Positions 17,185 to 27,216 are shown, numbered from the stretch's first letter. The stretch: DNA of 64,000 nt from Ruegeria sp. TM1040 (GCF_000014065.1 NC_008044.1:2751501-2815500); one strand, 5' to 3'. Notes: generated by a model not told the origin, from the letters alone. Translations and numbers: made by a program.

Positions 17185-18369
17185 ATGTTCGAGAACCTCA
17201 AACCCCAGCCTGCCGACAAGATTCTGGCGCTGATGCAGATGTACCGCGAAGATCCGCGGGACCAGAAGGTCGATCTGGGTGTAGGTGTCTACAAGAACGC
17301 CGAGGGTGTGACCCCGGTGATGCGCGCCGTGAAGGCCGCAGAACAGCGCATCATCGACGAGCAGACCACCAAGGCCTACACCGGCCTCGCGGGTGATCCC
17401 GCCTACGCCGACGCGATGATCGACCTCATCCTCGGTACCTCGGTCGAGCGCAGCAAGATCGCCGCCGTCGCGACCCCCGGTGGCACCGGTGCCGTGCGTC
17501 AGGCCTTTGAACTGATCAAGATGGCCAACCCCGAGGCACGCGTTTTTGTGTCCGACCCCACCTGGCCCAACCACGTGTCGATCCTGAAATACGTCGGCAT
17601 CGAAACCGTGGTTTACCGCTACTTTGACACCGAGACCCGTGCCGTGAACTTCGACGGTATGATCGAAGACCTCAAAGGCGCCAAGACAGGCGACGTGGTT
17701 CTGCTGCACGGCTGCTGCCACAACCCGACCGGTGCCAACCTCAACATCAGCCAGTGGCAAGCCGTGGTCGAGCTGCTCAACGAACGCGGCCTGATCCCGA
17801 TGATCGACATCGCCTATCAGGGCTTTGGCGACGGTCTCGAAGAAGACGCCGCCGGCGTGCGCCTTGTGGCCTCCTCGGTGCCAGAATGCCTGATCGCGGC
17901 GAGCTGCTCCAAGAACTTTGGCATCTACCGCGAGCGCACCGGCCTTCTGATGGCGATCAGCCAGAAGGGCGACGAAGCCGGTCTCAACCAAAAGACCCTC
18001 GCCTATCTGAACCGCCAGAACTACTCCTTCCCTCCTGATCACGGCGCACGCGTTGTGACCACGATCCTGAACGATCCCGAGCTGCGCGCGGATTGGCAGA
18101 AAGAGCTGGAAGAAACCCGCCTGGGCATGCTCGCCCTGCGCCAGCAGCTCGCGGATGAGCTGCAGCGCCTCTCCGGGTCGGATCGCTTTGGCTTTATTGC
18201 AGAGCACCGCGGCATGTTCTCCCTGCTCGGCACCACGCCCGAACTCGTCGAGAAAATGCGTGTAGACGCAGGGATTTACATGGTCGGGGACAGCCGTCTC
18301 AATATTGCGGGGCTCAACGCCCAGACCGTGCCGATCCTTGCCAAGGCGATCATCGACGCCGGCGTCTGA
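17185..18369 (+). CDS. Class I aspartate/aromatic amino acid aminotransferase
   Basis: A 394-residue PLP enzyme of the AspC/TyrB subfamily. It begins MFENLKPQPADKILALMQMY; the PLP lysine is in SCSKNFGIYRERTG, the cofactor residues in HGCCHNPTGANL and DIAYQGFGDGL, and the substrate-binding arginine in DSRLNIAGL. It could make 4-hydroxyphenylpyruvate from tyrosine, feeding homogentisate, or mercaptopyruvate for SseA directly upstream. Specificity cannot be read from sequence alone. Confidence 0.92.
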   Translation: MFENLKPQPADKILALMQMYREDPRDQKVDLGVGVYKNAEGVTPVMRAVKAAEQRIIDEQTTKAYTGLAGDPAYADAMIDLILGTSVERSKIAAVATPGGTGAVRQAFELIKMANPEARVFVSDPTWPNHVSILKYVGIETVVYRYFDTETRAVNFDGMIEDLKGAKTGDVVLLHGCCHNPTGANLNISQWQAVVELLNERGLIPMIDIAYQGFGDGLEEDAAGVRLVASSVPECLIAASCSKNFGIYRERTGLLMAISQKGDEAGLNQKTLAYLNRQNYSFPPDHGARVVTTILNDPELRADWQKELEETRLGMLALRQQLADELQRLSGSDRFGFIAEHRGMFSLLGTTPELVEKMRVDAGIYMVGDSRLNIAGLNAQTVPILAKAIIDAGV

Positions 18370-18385
18370 TCCCGCGCTGAGATTT

Positions 18386-18422
18386 TAAAAAAACGCGCTC
18401 CCTCGGGGGTGCGTTTTTTAGT
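18386..18422 (+). terminator. Terminator after the aminotransferase gene
   Basis: AAAACGCGCTCCC-loop-GGGGGTGCGTTTTTT; stem with one mismatch and T run. The complementary A-run makes it usable for the convergent crotonase gene as well. Confidence 0.75.
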
Positions 18423-18470
18423 TTTTGGGGGGGCAGGCGTCGCGCTGTTGGGGGCAGGCCTCGCCCGGAC

Positions 18471-19085
18471 TCAGGCGTCAGCAGCGCGCAGGATCGCGCG
18501 CGCCACATCAGGCTCTGCTGCAAGCGCGGGCGCAACCAGCGCCTCAGCCTCTGCCATCAGCTCTTCGGGCGCCACGATCCGGTCGATCAGCCCAAAGCCA
18601 TAGGCCTCCTCGGCGGTGATCTTCTGGCCCGCCGCAAGGATCAGCTTGGTGCGCGCAGGCCCTACAAGCGCCCGCATCCGCTTCGCATCCGAGGGCTGCG
18701 GCAAATAGCCAAGCTGCATCACCGGATAGAACACCTTGGCCGTGGGCACCGCGATGCGCAGATCACAGGCCAGCGCCATGCCATTGGCCCCGCCCGCCAG
18801 CGTTCCGTTGAGGGCCGCAACCTTGAGACAGGGGAGCGCCGCAAGCGCGCCCGAGAGCTCTTCCCACAAAGGCGAGGTCGCAAGCCCCGCCTTTGCCGCG
18901 TCCAGATCCGCGCCTGCGCTGAACACCTTGCCGGTGCCGGTCAGGATCAGCGCGCGGGCCTCTGTTGCGGTGCGCAGGATCTCGATCATCTGCGCCAGCA
19001 TCTCGGGCGTCAGCGCATTGGCCTTCTCGGGCCGGTTGAGCCGCAAGGTCAGCAGCCCGCGCGAATCCTGATGATGGTCGATCAT
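18471..19085 (-). CDS. Enoyl-CoA hydratase/isomerase family protein
   Basis: A 204-residue crotonase-fold protein, shorter than the usual 255-260 because the C-terminal helices are trimmed. RPEKANALTPEMLAQM, GKVFSAGADL (first oxyanion-hole region) and NGTLAGGANGMALACDLRIA (second oxyanion-hole region) are visible. The usual catalytic Glu positions are not evident in YLPQPSDAKRMRALVG, so hydratase activity is uncertain. It overlaps the SDR gene by four bases (ATGA), suggesting a shared pathway on acyl-CoA or 3-hydroxyacyl substrates. Confidence 0.85.
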   Translation of the reverse strand: MIDHHQDSRGLLTLRLNRPEKANALTPEMLAQMIEILRTATEARALILTGTGKVFSAGADLDAAKAGLATSPLWEELSGALAALPCLKVAALNGTLAGGANGMALACDLRIAVPTAKVFYPVMQLGYLPQPSDAKRMRALVGPARTKLILAAGQKITAEEAYGFGLIDRIVAPEELMAEAEALVAPALAAEPDVARAILRAADA

Positions 19086-19831
19086 ATGAGACCAACCCGT
19101 TTGCGGATGCCTTCATCGCGCAGCGCGATCTCGGTGCCCACAAATTCATCCGCATCCGCGCTCAGCATCCACATCAGCGTGCGCGCGGGCCATTCGGCGG
19201 GAATGTGATCTTCCCAGGCCAGCTGGCTCACCGGGTTGATGCCGCTGGCCTTGATCTCACGCTGCATCTGCGTGGCCACCGTACCGGGCGAGAGCCCCAT
19301 CACGCGGATGCCATTCTCGCCTTCTTCAAGGTGCAGCGCCTCGGTGAGCATGGCCGCCCCGGCCTTGGAGGTGCAATAGGCGCTCCAGCCCTCGAGCGGA
19401 CGTTGCGAGGCCCCCGACCCGATGGTCAGCACCGCACCACCGCCTGCCGCTTTGAGATGCGGCAGACCAGCACGCATCATGTTGAAAACGCCGGTGATAT
19501 TCACATTGATGAGCTGCGCCCAACCGGCAGGGTCCGCCTCTTCGAGCCGCGCGATGGGGTCGATCATGCCAGCGTTGCAAATCAGTACATCGAGACTGCC
19601 GAAATGATCGCGCGCCCGCGCAAACGTCGCCTCCACGGCGGCGTAATCCGCCACGTCGCAGGCCAGCGCCAGCGCTTTCTCGCCGATCTCCTGCGCCAGC
19701 GCCTCCAGCGCGTCCGCACTGCGTGCAAGCAAGACGACATTGGCGCCCTCTGCGGCAAATTCCTTTGCTGCACTGGCCCCGATCCCGCGGCTTGCACCGG
19801 AAATGACGATCGTTTTATTCGCGAATTTCAT
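19082..19831 (-). CDS. Short-chain dehydrogenase/reductase
   Basis: A 249-residue classical SDR. It has the cofactor motif GASRGIGASAAKEF, NAG in ICNAGM, the catalytic Ser in LTIGSGASQ and YxxxK in WSAYCTSKAG. The ATG at 19831 is preceded by GGGAGA; a longer frame upstream has no family support. It is the first gene of a two-gene unit with the crotonase and divergent from the exported DUF2125-like gene. The residue after NAD-binding Gly-rich loop (LLARS) hints at NADP, but substrate is unknown. Confidence 0.9.
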   Translation of the reverse strand: MKFANKTIVISGASRGIGASAAKEFAAEGANVVLLARSADALEALAQEIGEKALALACDVADYAAVEATFARARDHFGSLDVLICNAGMIDPIARLEEADPAGWAQLINVNITGVFNMMRAGLPHLKAAGGGAVLTIGSGASQRPLEGWSAYCTSKAGAAMLTEALHLEEGENGIRVMGLSPGTVATQMQREIKASGINPVSQLAWEDHIPAEWPARTLMWMLSADADEFVGTEIALRDEGIRKRVGLI

Positions 19832-19965
19832 AAATTGTCTCCCAGTGGATGAGTTCTTATGTGTTAATCTGGCTTGGGGGGAACGGTCCAGACATTCGCT
19901 CCCTTGACCGCACGCGTACAAGCGGAGAGGTTCGCCCCAACGCTTCGATAGGAAAGGTTGTTGTT

Positions 19966-21480
19966 ATGTCTATTTCTTTTGTTCGCAAGCTGGGCGCCGT
20001 CGCGCCGGTTCTGCTGATTGCCCAGGCGGCACATGCTGACGTCACGGCACAGGACGTCTGGGCCGATTGGAAGGACTACATGTCCAGCACCGGCTACGAG
20101 ATCACCGCAACCGAAACCGAAAGCAGCGGCAAGCTCACCGTTTCCGACATCACCATGTCGATGGATGTCGAGGGCGACTCCTTCTCCATGACCATGGGAT
20201 CGCTCGATTTCATCGAGAACGGCAATGGCACCGTGAACGTCGTGATGCCCACCACTTTCCCGATGTCCTTCAACGTCAACGCAGATGGCGATGCGATCTC
20301 TGGGGATCTCCTCTATACCCACGACGGCAGCCCGATGGTCGTGAGCGGCGACACCTCGGAAATGGCGTATAACTACACCGGTGCGACCTCCGCCATCAGC
20401 CTCGCCAACCTGGTGATCGACGGCGATGCTGTGCCCGCAGACGCGATCATGCTCAATGTCAACGTGACCGATATGGTCAGCAACACGCTGATGAAGATCG
20501 GCGATGTGCGCTCTTATTCGCAGACCATGACCATGGCCTCGGTTGCCTATGACTTCATGTTCCAGGAGCCCGAAGGGGACGATGGCGCAGCCTTCAACGG
20601 CGCGCTGCAGGGGCTTGAGTTCACCGGTGACATGACCATCCCCGAGGTCGACGATCCCAGCGATTTGGCCGCGATGCTCAAGGCGGGCATGGCCTATGTG
20701 GGTGGCTTCACCTTCGAATCCGGCAACACCAATGTCAAAGGCAGCGACGGTCCGGATAATTTCGACTTTCAGACCTCCTCAAATGGCGGCGCTATCAACA
20801 TCGGACTGAGCCCCGCCGGCTTGAACTATGACGTGACCCAGCGTGACACGACGCTCAACATGATGGGGTCCGACATTCCGTTCCCGGTCTCGCTCAGCAT
20901 GAAAGAAATGGGCATGAACTTTGCCATGCCGCTGACCAAGTCCGACGAGGAGCAAGATTTTGCCCTCGGGATCGCGCTGCGTGAATTTGCGGTGCCGGAC
21001 ATGCTCTGGGGTCTGATCGACCCGGCGGGCGAGCTGCCGCGCGACCCTGCAAACCTCGTTGTGGATCTCTCCGGCAAGGGCAAGCTGTTCTTTGACCTCG
21101 TGGACGAAGAGCAAATGGCCGCCGTGGAATCCGGTGAAGAAATGCCGGGCGAGGTAAACTCCCTCAGCATCAACGAGATCCTGCTCTCGGTTGCGGGTGC
21201 CGAACTGACAGGTGACGGCGCCTTCACCTTTGACAACACCGACCTCGAGAGCTTTGACGGCATGCCCGCCCCCGAAGGCGAAGCCAGCCTGAAGTTGGTG
21301 GGTGCAAACGCCCTGATCGACAAGCTGATCGGCATGGGCCTCGTCTCCGAGGATGACGCCATGGGCGCGCGCATGATGATGGGCATGTTCACGGTTCCAG
21401 CAGGCGACGACACCGTGACCTCCAAGATCGAAGTCAACGAAGAAGGCCATGTGCTCGCCAACGGCCAGCGCCTGAAGTAA
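19966..21480 (+). CDS. Exported DUF2125-like protein
   Basis: A 504-residue secreted protein with a signal peptide (residues 1-25, cleavage after AHA). The mature part is rich in acidic residues and beta-strands, with an extended repetitive look (LTVSDITMSMDVEGDSFSMT, GALQGLEFTGDMTIPEVDD, SLKLVGANALIDKLIGMGLV) that resembles the AsmA-like lipid-binding fold of DUF2125 members. The chosen ATG at 19966 gives the signal peptide and has AGGAAAGG in front. It is monocistronic with its own terminator. Placement in the periplasm or outer-membrane interface is inferred; function is unknown. Confidence 0.75.
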   Translation: MSISFVRKLGAVAPVLLIAQAAHADVTAQDVWADWKDYMSSTGYEITATETESSGKLTVSDITMSMDVEGDSFSMTMGSLDFIENGNGTVNVVMPTTFPMSFNVNADGDAISGDLLYTHDGSPMVVSGDTSEMAYNYTGATSAISLANLVIDGDAVPADAIMLNVNVTDMVSNTLMKIGDVRSYSQTMTMASVAYDFMFQEPEGDDGAAFNGALQGLEFTGDMTIPEVDDPSDLAAMLKAGMAYVGGFTFESGNTNVKGSDGPDNFDFQTSSNGGAINIGLSPAGLNYDVTQRDTTLNMMGSDIPFPVSLSMKEMGMNFAMPLTKSDEEQDFALGIALREFAVPDMLWGLIDPAGELPRDPANLVVDLSGKGKLFFDLVDEEQMAAVESGEEMPGEVNSLSINEILLSVAGAELTGDGAFTFDNTDLESFDGMPAPEGEASLKLVGANALIDKLIGMGLVSEDDAMGARMMMGMFTVPAGDDTVTSKIEVNEEGHVLANGQRLK

Positions 21481-21507
21481 CGCGCACAGGGCCACGCCCA
21501 AAGGATC

Positions 21508-21541
21508 AGAGGCCGCTCCTTTGCCGGGGCGGCCTCTTTTT
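21508..21541 (+). terminator. Terminator of the DUF2125-like gene
   Basis: AGAGGCCGC-loop-GCGGCCTCT stem with TTTTT tail, 28 bases after the stop. Confidence 0.85.
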
Positions 21542-21616
21542 ATGGCGCAGAGCCCTTGCGATACGGCGGCGCTCTGGCTAGCTCTGGTTCAATGCCACCC
21601 ATTTGCGAAGGTGCCC

Positions 21617-22963
21617 ATGACACAGACTCCTGAAACGCTTTGCCACGCCCTCCTTGATGCCGCCCAAAAGGCCGGGGCCGATTCTGCCGACGCCATGGCC
21701 GCCGAGGGCAGCTCGCTCTCGATCGAGGTGCGCGAGGGCGCGCTGGAACATGCAGAGCGCTCCGAAGGGGTGGACATCGGGCTGCGGGTCTTTGTCGGCC
21801 AGCGTCAGGCGCAGGTGTCCTCCTCCGATACCCGCCCCGAAACCCTGACCGCGATGGCCGAACGCGCCGTGGCCATGGCCAAAGAAGCGCCCGAAGATCC
21901 CTATGCCGGGCTTGCTGACCCCGCGCAGCTGGCCAAATCCTGGGATCTCGACGCCCTTGAGATGGCCGACCCCAGCGCCGAGCCTGCGCCCGATCAACTG
22001 CAACAGGACGCGCTGGCCGCCGAAAGCGCCTGCGCCGCCATCGACGGCATTTCTCAGGTCCAGTCCGCCGCGGCGGGCTATGGGCGTCATGACATCCACA
22101 TGGCCGCGAGCAACGGGTTCTCCGGGGGCTATGCGCGCACCAGCCGCTCGATCTCCTGTGTGGGGATTGCGGGCACCGGCACCGGCATGGAGCGCGACTA
22201 TGACGGCGACAGCCGCATCTATCAAACCGATCTGCGCAGCGCCGAAGAGATCGGGCGCACCGCTGGCGAGCGCGCCATCGAACGTGTGAACGCCCGCCGC
22301 CCCAAAACTGGCGCCTATCCCGTGCTCTTTGACGAGCGGATCTCCTCATCCCTCATCGGGCATCTTCTGGGTGCCGCCAATGGCGCGTCGGTGGCGCGCG
22401 GCTCCTCGTGGCTCAAGGACAGTCTCGGCGCGCAGATCCTGCCCGAGGCCTTCTCGGTCATCGAGGACCCCCTGCGCCCCCGCGTTTCAGGCTCGCGCCC
22501 CTTTGATGGCGAAGGCCTGCCCACGCAGCGCCGCGCGATCGTCGACAAGGGCGTGCTGACCGGCTGGACCATGGATCTGGCTTCGGCGCGCAAACTTGGC
22601 CTTGAGAGCACAGGCAACGCCGCGCGTGGCATCGGGTCGGTGCCGTCGCCCTCCAACTGGAACATCGCTCTGACCCAGGGGCAACAGACCCGCGAAGAGC
22701 TGCTGCGCGACATGGGCACCGGGCTTCTGGTCACCTCGATGATCGGCTCCACCATCAACCCCAACACGGGCGACTACTCGCGCGGCGCTTCGGGCTTCTG
22801 GGTGGAGAACGGCGAGATCCAGTATCCGGTCAACGAGGTCACGATTGCCGGGAACCTCCTCGATATGCTGAAAACGCTGGTCGCCGCCAACGACGCCCGC
22901 ACACATCTGTCGCGGGTGGTGCCATCGCTTCTGGTAGAGGGACTGACCCTTGCCGGAGAATGA
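21617..22963 (+). CDS. pmbA: TldD/PmbA family metalloprotease component (TldE)
   Basis: A 448-residue member of the TldD/TldE family, the E (PmbA) subunit that pairs with TldD to digest unfolded peptides. ADSADAMAAEGSSLSIEVRE, GLRVFVGQRQAQVSSSD, SSWLKDSLGAQI and the C-terminal GDYSRGASGFWVENGEIQYP are family signatures; the zinc-binding HExxxH of TldD is absent, as expected for the E subunit. GAAGG precedes ATG 21617. First gene of an operon in which each following gene overlaps the last. Confidence 0.92.
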   Translation: MTQTPETLCHALLDAAQKAGADSADAMAAEGSSLSIEVREGALEHAERSEGVDIGLRVFVGQRQAQVSSSDTRPETLTAMAERAVAMAKEAPEDPYAGLADPAQLAKSWDLDALEMADPSAEPAPDQLQQDALAAESACAAIDGISQVQSAAAGYGRHDIHMAASNGFSGGYARTSRSISCVGIAGTGTGMERDYDGDSRIYQTDLRSAEEIGRTAGERAIERVNARRPKTGAYPVLFDERISSSLIGHLLGAANGASVARGSSWLKDSLGAQILPEAFSVIEDPLRPRVSGSRPFDGEGLPTQRRAIVDKGVLTGWTMDLASARKLGLESTGNAARGIGSVPSPSNWNIALTQGQQTREELLRDMGTGLLVTSMIGSTINPNTGDYSRGASGFWVENGEIQYPVNEVTIAGNLLDMLKTLVAANDARTHLSRVVPSLLVEGLTLAGE

Positions 22964-23750
22964 CCTCTCCCTTCTGATAGGGGCGGCCCAAAAGGCGGGC
23001 GAGATCGCGGGGCAATTCACCGGCACCGAGGCACAGAAATGGGACAAGCCCGATGGCGCGGGCCCGGTGACAGAGGCAGATCTCGCGGTCAATCGCTACC
23101 TCGAGGACAGCCTGCGCGCCGCCCGGCCCGACTATGGCTGGCTCTCAGAGGAGAGCGAGGACGACCCGACGCGCCAATCGCGCGCGCGCGTCTTTGTGAT
23201 CGACCCAATTGACGGCACCCGCAGCTTTGCCGATGGCTCTCGCACCTGGGCGCATTCGCTCGCGATTGTCGAGCAGGGCACGCCCATCGCGGCGGTGGTC
23301 TACCTGCCACAGCGGGATCTGCTCTTTGCCGCAGCCTCGGGTCAGGGCGCCACCTGCAATGGTGCGCGGCTCCAGACCACGCGCGCGCAGAACCCCGAGA
23401 CCGCGCATATCCTCAGTGCCAAGCCAACGCTCGAGGCCAAGCACTGGCAGGGCGGCACACCACCGGGGTTTCAGCGCAGCCACCGCCCTTCGCTCGCCTA
23501 TCGCATGTCGCGGGTCGCCGATGGCAGCTATGATGCCATGCTGACCCTGCGCCCCACCTGGGAGTGGGACATCGCCGCAGGGGTGCTGATCGTGCAGGAA
23601 TCCGGCGGGCGGGCCACGGACCGCGATGGCGCGCCCTTGCGGTTCAATCGCGCCGACGCGCTGCAAAACGGGGTTGTCGCGGGCGGACCCAAGATGCACC
23701 GCGCCTTGCTCAACCGGCTGGTCTATGGCGCACAGGGGTCCAAACCCTGA
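22950..23750 (+). CDS. cysQ: Inositol monophosphatase family / CysQ-type nucleotidase
   Basis: A 266-residue Mg2+- and Li+-sensitive phosphatase. The metal-binding residues are in WLSEESEDD, VIDPIDGTRSFADG and TWEWDIAAG. It probably hydrolyses 3'-phosphoadenosine 5'-phosphate or inositol phosphate; the two cannot be separated by eye. The start is a TTG at 22950 that overlaps the end of pmbA by 14 bases, with AGAGGGA upstream; no upstream or nearby ATG keeps the family N-terminus. Confidence 0.87.
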   Translation: MPENDLSLLIGAAQKAGEIAGQFTGTEAQKWDKPDGAGPVTEADLAVNRYLEDSLRAARPDYGWLSEESEDDPTRQSRARVFVIDPIDGTRSFADGSRTWAHSLAIVEQGTPIAAVVYLPQRDLLFAAASGQGATCNGARLQTTRAQNPETAHILSAKPTLEAKHWQGGTPPGFQRSHRPSLAYRMSRVADGSYDAMLTLRPTWEWDIAAGVLIVQESGGRATDRDGAPLRFNRADALQNGVVAGGPKMHRALLNRLVYGAQGSKP

Positions 23751-24946
23751 TGTTTGGCCCCGGCGGAACACAGATCCCAAACCCCCTGCGGCTGAAACGC
23801 CCCGAGGGCGAGCTGGTCTGGGCCCATGCGACCACCCAGGAACGTCTCTTGGGGCTTTGTGACGTGGGCTGTCGTCTCAAAATGATGCGCCCGGACCTCT
23901 CGGTGATGCTCACGTGGGAAGAGGACATGCGGCCCGCCAAATTGCCCGAGGGCTGCGACATCCCGCTCGGGCCGCTGACGGTGGAGCAACCCAACGACAT
24001 TCGCAACTTTCTGGACAATTGGTCTCCCGATGTCTGCGTCTGGGCGGGCGGGCGTTTGCGTCGCCTCCTGATGCGCCATATGCGCGAGCGGGAGATGCCC
24101 GCGCTCTTGTGCGACATCGACGCGGACGAGCTGCCAAGCCGGGCTTCGCGCTGGCTGCCGGATCAGCGCCATCGTCTGCTCAACGGGTTTGCCGCGATCC
24201 TGGTGCCAGGCACCGAGGTCTCAGAGCGGCTGAAACGTGCAGGTGTTGCGCCCGAACGCATCCACCCCGCAGGCCGCCTGTTTCAATCCAGCACCCCGCC
24301 AAGCTGCAACGACGACGAACTGGCGCAGATGCAGAAACAATTTGCCAGCCGCCCGCTCTGGCTTGCCGCGCATGTCTCGCTTTCGGAACTCCCCGCCGTG
24401 CTCAAGGCGCACCGGGGGGCCCTGCGACTGCTGCACCGGCTCTTGCTGGTGCTCACGGTGGACACGTTTGAGGATCTCGACGCCGCCCGCAGCCTCCTCA
24501 GAAAAGAGGGGCTCTCCTTTGCCGACTGGGACATGGGCGAAGACCCCGAGGACCACACGCAGGTCGCCATTGGCCTCACGGAAAATCTTGGTCTGTGGTA
24601 TCGGCTCTGCCCGATCAGTTTCCTCGGCAACAGCCTCATTCGGGGGGCGCAGGGCACCAACCCGCTGGACGCCGCCGCACTTGGCTCTGCGATCCTGCAT
24701 GGCCCCGGCGTCGTCGCCCATGCCCAGGCCTATCAGCGCCTCGCGGCCCTTGATGCGGCCGAGCGGATCCACGGCGAAGAAGAGCTTGCCGATGCTGTCT
24801 TTCGCCTGTCATCACCGGACCGTGCCGCCGAAATGGCCCTTGCGGGCTGGCAGGTGGTGACCGAAGGTGCGGTCATGACAGACACCCTCCTAGAGCGGAT
24901 CCAGGATCTGCTGGATCAAAGCGAACTCTCCCATGCGCCCGCCTGA
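23750..24946 (+). CDS. waaA: Kdo transferase-like glycosyltransferase (WaaA/KdtA family), diverged
   Basis: A 398-residue protein related to 3-deoxy-D-manno-octulosonate transferase, which adds Kdo to lipid IVA. The C-terminal GT-B half is typical ([40 protein letters not shown], near-motif for the sugar-nucleotide site). The N-terminal half is diverged: the usual membrane anchor is missing and the acceptor-site HAxSxGE reads HATTQER. The start codon overlaps the cysQ stop (TGATG) and lpxK follows with overlap, so a lipid A role is strongly supported by context. It may be a second, specialised transferase. Confidence 0.78.
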   Translation: MFGPGGTQIPNPLRLKRPEGELVWAHATTQERLLGLCDVGCRLKMMRPDLSVMLTWEEDMRPAKLPEGCDIPLGPLTVEQPNDIRNFLDNWSPDVCVWAGGRLRRLLMRHMREREMPALLCDIDADELPSRASRWLPDQRHRLLNGFAAILVPGTEVSERLKRAGVAPERIHPAGRLFQSSTPPSCNDDELAQMQKQFASRPLWLAAHVSLSELPAVLKAHRGALRLLHRLLLVLTVDTFEDLDAARSLLRKEGLSFADWDMGEDPEDHTQVAIGLTENLGLWYRLCPISFLGNSLIRGAQGTNPLDAAALGSAILHGPGVVAHAQAYQRLAALDAAERIHGEEELADAVFRLSSPDRAAEMALAGWQVVTEGAVMTDTLLERIQDLLDQSELSHAPA

Positions 24947-25934
24947 ATTCTGGAACAAACCGCCCAGCCACTTTGACCTGCGCGCCTGCCTGCTGTCGCC
25001 GCTGGGCGCTCTTTATGCCAAAGGCACTGCCACGCGGCTGCGCAAGGGCGCGCCCACACGGGCGCCAGTGCCGGTGATCTGTGTCGGCAATCTCAATGCA
25101 GGTGGCACCGGCAAAACCCCGACCGTGATCTGGCTGATGGAGCAACTGGGCGCTGCCGGCCACGAGGTCCATGTGGTCTCGCGCGGCTATGGCGGGCGCC
25201 TTGAGGGGCCCGTTCAGGTGGACCCGCGCCGCCACAGCGCCGCCGATGTCGGTGATGAGCCGCTGCTGATGGCTGCCTTTGGCGAGGTCTGGGTCGCCAG
25301 AGATCGCGGCGCGGGCGTCACCGAGGCCGCAGCTGCCGGAGCCTCGGTAATCGTGATGGATGACGGGTTTCAGAACCCCTCGGTGGCCAAGGATTTCTCC
25401 ATCATCGTGGTGGACGCCAAACGCGGCTTTGGCAACGGGCGCTGCCTGCCTGCGGGGCCGCTGCGCGAGCCGGTTGCCACCGGCCTCAGCCGCGCCGATC
25501 TGGTGCTGTCGCTGGGCGATGCGCGCGCACAAGAGACGTTTCAATCCATCTGGGGCGCAGAGATCCCGGTGCCCCACCTCACCGGCCATGTGGAGCCGCT
25601 GCCCACCGGCATGCCATGGCAGGGCACCAAGGTGCTGGCTTTTGCGGGCATCGGCCATCCAGAGAAATTCTTTGCCACACTGCGCGGACTGGGCGCCGAG
25701 CTTTGCCGGGCCGAGGCGCTCGAGGATCACCAGACGCTTGCGCCCGCGCTCCTCACCCGTCTCGAACAGGAGGCACGCCTTCTGGGTGCGCAGCTGGTCA
25801 CAACCGAAAAGGACGCCGTGCGCCTGCCGCTGAGCTTTCGGCCCAAGGTCATCACCCTGCCGGTGCGCCTGCGGGTCGCGCAGGGCGACACGCTTCTGGC
25901 CCGCCTCAAAGACATCGCGCCGCCCCCCGACTAG
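24933..25934 (+). CDS. lpxK: Tetraacyldisaccharide 4'-kinase
   Basis: A 333-residue inner-membrane-associated kinase that phosphorylates the 4' position of the lipid A disaccharide. The P-loop is [12 protein letters not shown] (about residues 52-63), followed by [13 protein letters not shown] and the metal-site DDGFQNP. An N-terminal hydrophobic helix ([12 protein letters not shown]) should insert in the membrane. It overlaps waaA by 14 bases and is the last gene of the pmbA-cysQ-waaA-lpxK operon. Confidence 0.95.
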   Translation: MRPPEFWNKPPSHFDLRACLLSPLGALYAKGTATRLRKGAPTRAPVPVICVGNLNAGGTGKTPTVIWLMEQLGAAGHEVHVVSRGYGGRLEGPVQVDPRRHSAADVGDEPLLMAAFGEVWVARDRGAGVTEAAAAGASVIVMDDGFQNPSVAKDFSIIVVDAKRGFGNGRCLPAGPLREPVATGLSRADLVLSLGDARAQETFQSIWGAEIPVPHLTGHVEPLPTGMPWQGTKVLAFAGIGHPEKFFATLRGLGAELCRAEALEDHQTLAPALLTRLEQEARLLGAQLVTTEKDAVRLPLSFRPKVITLPVRLRVAQGDTLLARLKDIAPPPD

Positions 25935-25970
25935 GAGAGCGGCGCGCACAACCGTCAGCGACGGATCTCT

Positions 25971-26672
25971 TTAGCCTTCAAGCTCGGCGTCGATCAGCGC
26001 CTTCAGATCCTCATAGGGCTGGTTGGCGATCTTGGTGCCGTTGAGGATGAAAGACGGGGTCGAGCTGATGTCATCCTTGGTGGCGTTCTCCTGATACCAG
26101 GTCACCAGCGTCTGTGCCTTGGTGGCATCCTGCAGGCAGGCCTCCAGCGCGTCGCCGTCCACACCGGCCACGCGACCGATCTTTTTCAGCGCTTCCACCA
26201 TCTCGGCAGGGCCGCCAGCACGGGTCCATTCGGCCTGCTGCTTGAAGATCAGATCGGTGATGCCAAAGAACTTTTCTTCGCCACCACAGCGCGCCACCAT
26301 CGACGCCCAGAGACCAAAGCGGTCGAAATAGACCTCGCGGTAGACCAGCTTTACCTTGCCGGTATCGATATATTCGGCCTTCAGCTTCTTATAGGCATCG
26401 GCGTGGAAATTCGCGCAATGCGGGCAGGTGTAGGACGAATATTCGATCAAGGTCACAGGCGCGTCTTCGGCGCCCTGTACCATTTCCATGATCGTGGAGG
26501 TGTCCACCTCTGCCGCCTCGGCGCCCTGGCTGCTCTCTTGCGCATTGGCCGCGCTCACCAGCTGGATGTCCAAAAGGCTTGCGTTGTCTTCGCGGCCCGA
26601 GAAATTGTTGATCGCGTATACGCCCGCTGCAACGGCAACGGCCGCGCAGATACCTGTCATGATGCGGGTCAT
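25971..26672 (-). CDS. DsbA-family thiol:disulfide protein
   Basis: A 233-residue exported thioredoxin-fold protein. A hydrophobic N-terminus (ICAAVAVAAGVYAINNF) acts as signal or anchor; the active site is C83-P-H-C86 in YSSYTCPHCANFH, the DsbA-type CPHC. The cis-proline loop is in SSTPSFILNG. The C-terminal half matches the DsbA/DSBA-like oxidoreductase helical insert. It overlaps the DUF721 gene by four bases. It probably oxidises periplasmic thiols. Confidence 0.92.
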   Translation of the reverse strand: MTRIMTGICAAVAVAAGVYAINNFSGREDNASLLDIQLVSAANAQESSQGAEAAEVDTSTIMEMVQGAEDAPVTLIEYSSYTCPHCANFHADAYKKLKAEYIDTGKVKLVYREVYFDRFGLWASMVARCGGEEKFFGITDLIFKQQAEWTRAGGPAEMVEALKKIGRVAGVDGDALEACLQDATKAQTLVTWYQENATKDDISSTPSFILNGTKIANQPYEDLKALIDAELEG

Positions 26673-27196
26673 TTATACCCCTTTCGCAGTGATTTTTGTC
26701 GTGTCAGCACATTGCGCCCAAGCCGCTCGAGAGCTGCGCGCAAGTCGTCATTCTCTACACCCGTCGCCGTCTCCTTGGCGGCGGCCACATCCTCTGGCGC
26801 AGGCTCTTCCTGTTTGCGCGTCTTGGGCGCATAGCGAAAATCCACCTGCCCGTCGGCAAATCCGATTGGGGCGGTCTGCGTGATGTGAAGTTTGGAAATG
26901 GCGTTATAGCCATAGACCGCGTTCACCTTCTCGCGCAGTGCCGCCTTTTGCATCTCCAGCATCGGCGCCATCGCCCCCGTGGTCAGCACCGTCAGCGTCG
27001 CCCCAAAACCGCCGCGCCCATAGCCGACCTTCACAGGGCGCGCCATGGCCGCCAGCTCCGGGCCGACGATCTCTTCCCAATGGGTCAACAGCCGTGACAC
27101 CGCAAAGCCGCGGCTTTCGCCCGCCTTGCGAATCTGATCGTTGAGCAACGATCCCGTGCGTTTGAAACCGCGTGTGGAGGAATGCCTATATGCCAT
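26669..27196 (-). CDS. DUF721 family protein, possible DciA-type helicase loader
   Basis: A 175-residue protein with the DUF721 domain in its first 110 residues (VSRLLTHWEEIVGPELAAMA then RPVKVGYGRGGFGATLTVLT and a KVNAVYGYNAISKLHITQTA block), which folds like a KH domain. DciA members of this family load the replicative helicase DnaB. The C-terminal 60 residues are charged and probably disordered. It overlaps the DsbA-like gene by four bases and is divergent from mutY. Confidence 0.8.
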   Translation of the reverse strand: MAYRHSSTRGFKRTGSLLNDQIRKAGESRGFAVSRLLTHWEEIVGPELAAMARPVKVGYGRGGFGATLTVLTTGAMAPMLEMQKAALREKVNAVYGYNAISKLHITQTAPIGFADGQVDFRYAPKTRKQEEPAPEDVAAAKETATGVENDDLRAALERLGRNVLTRQKSLRKGYK

Positions 27197-27216
27197 ACCA
27201 GTGGTTTTGCGTGTGT

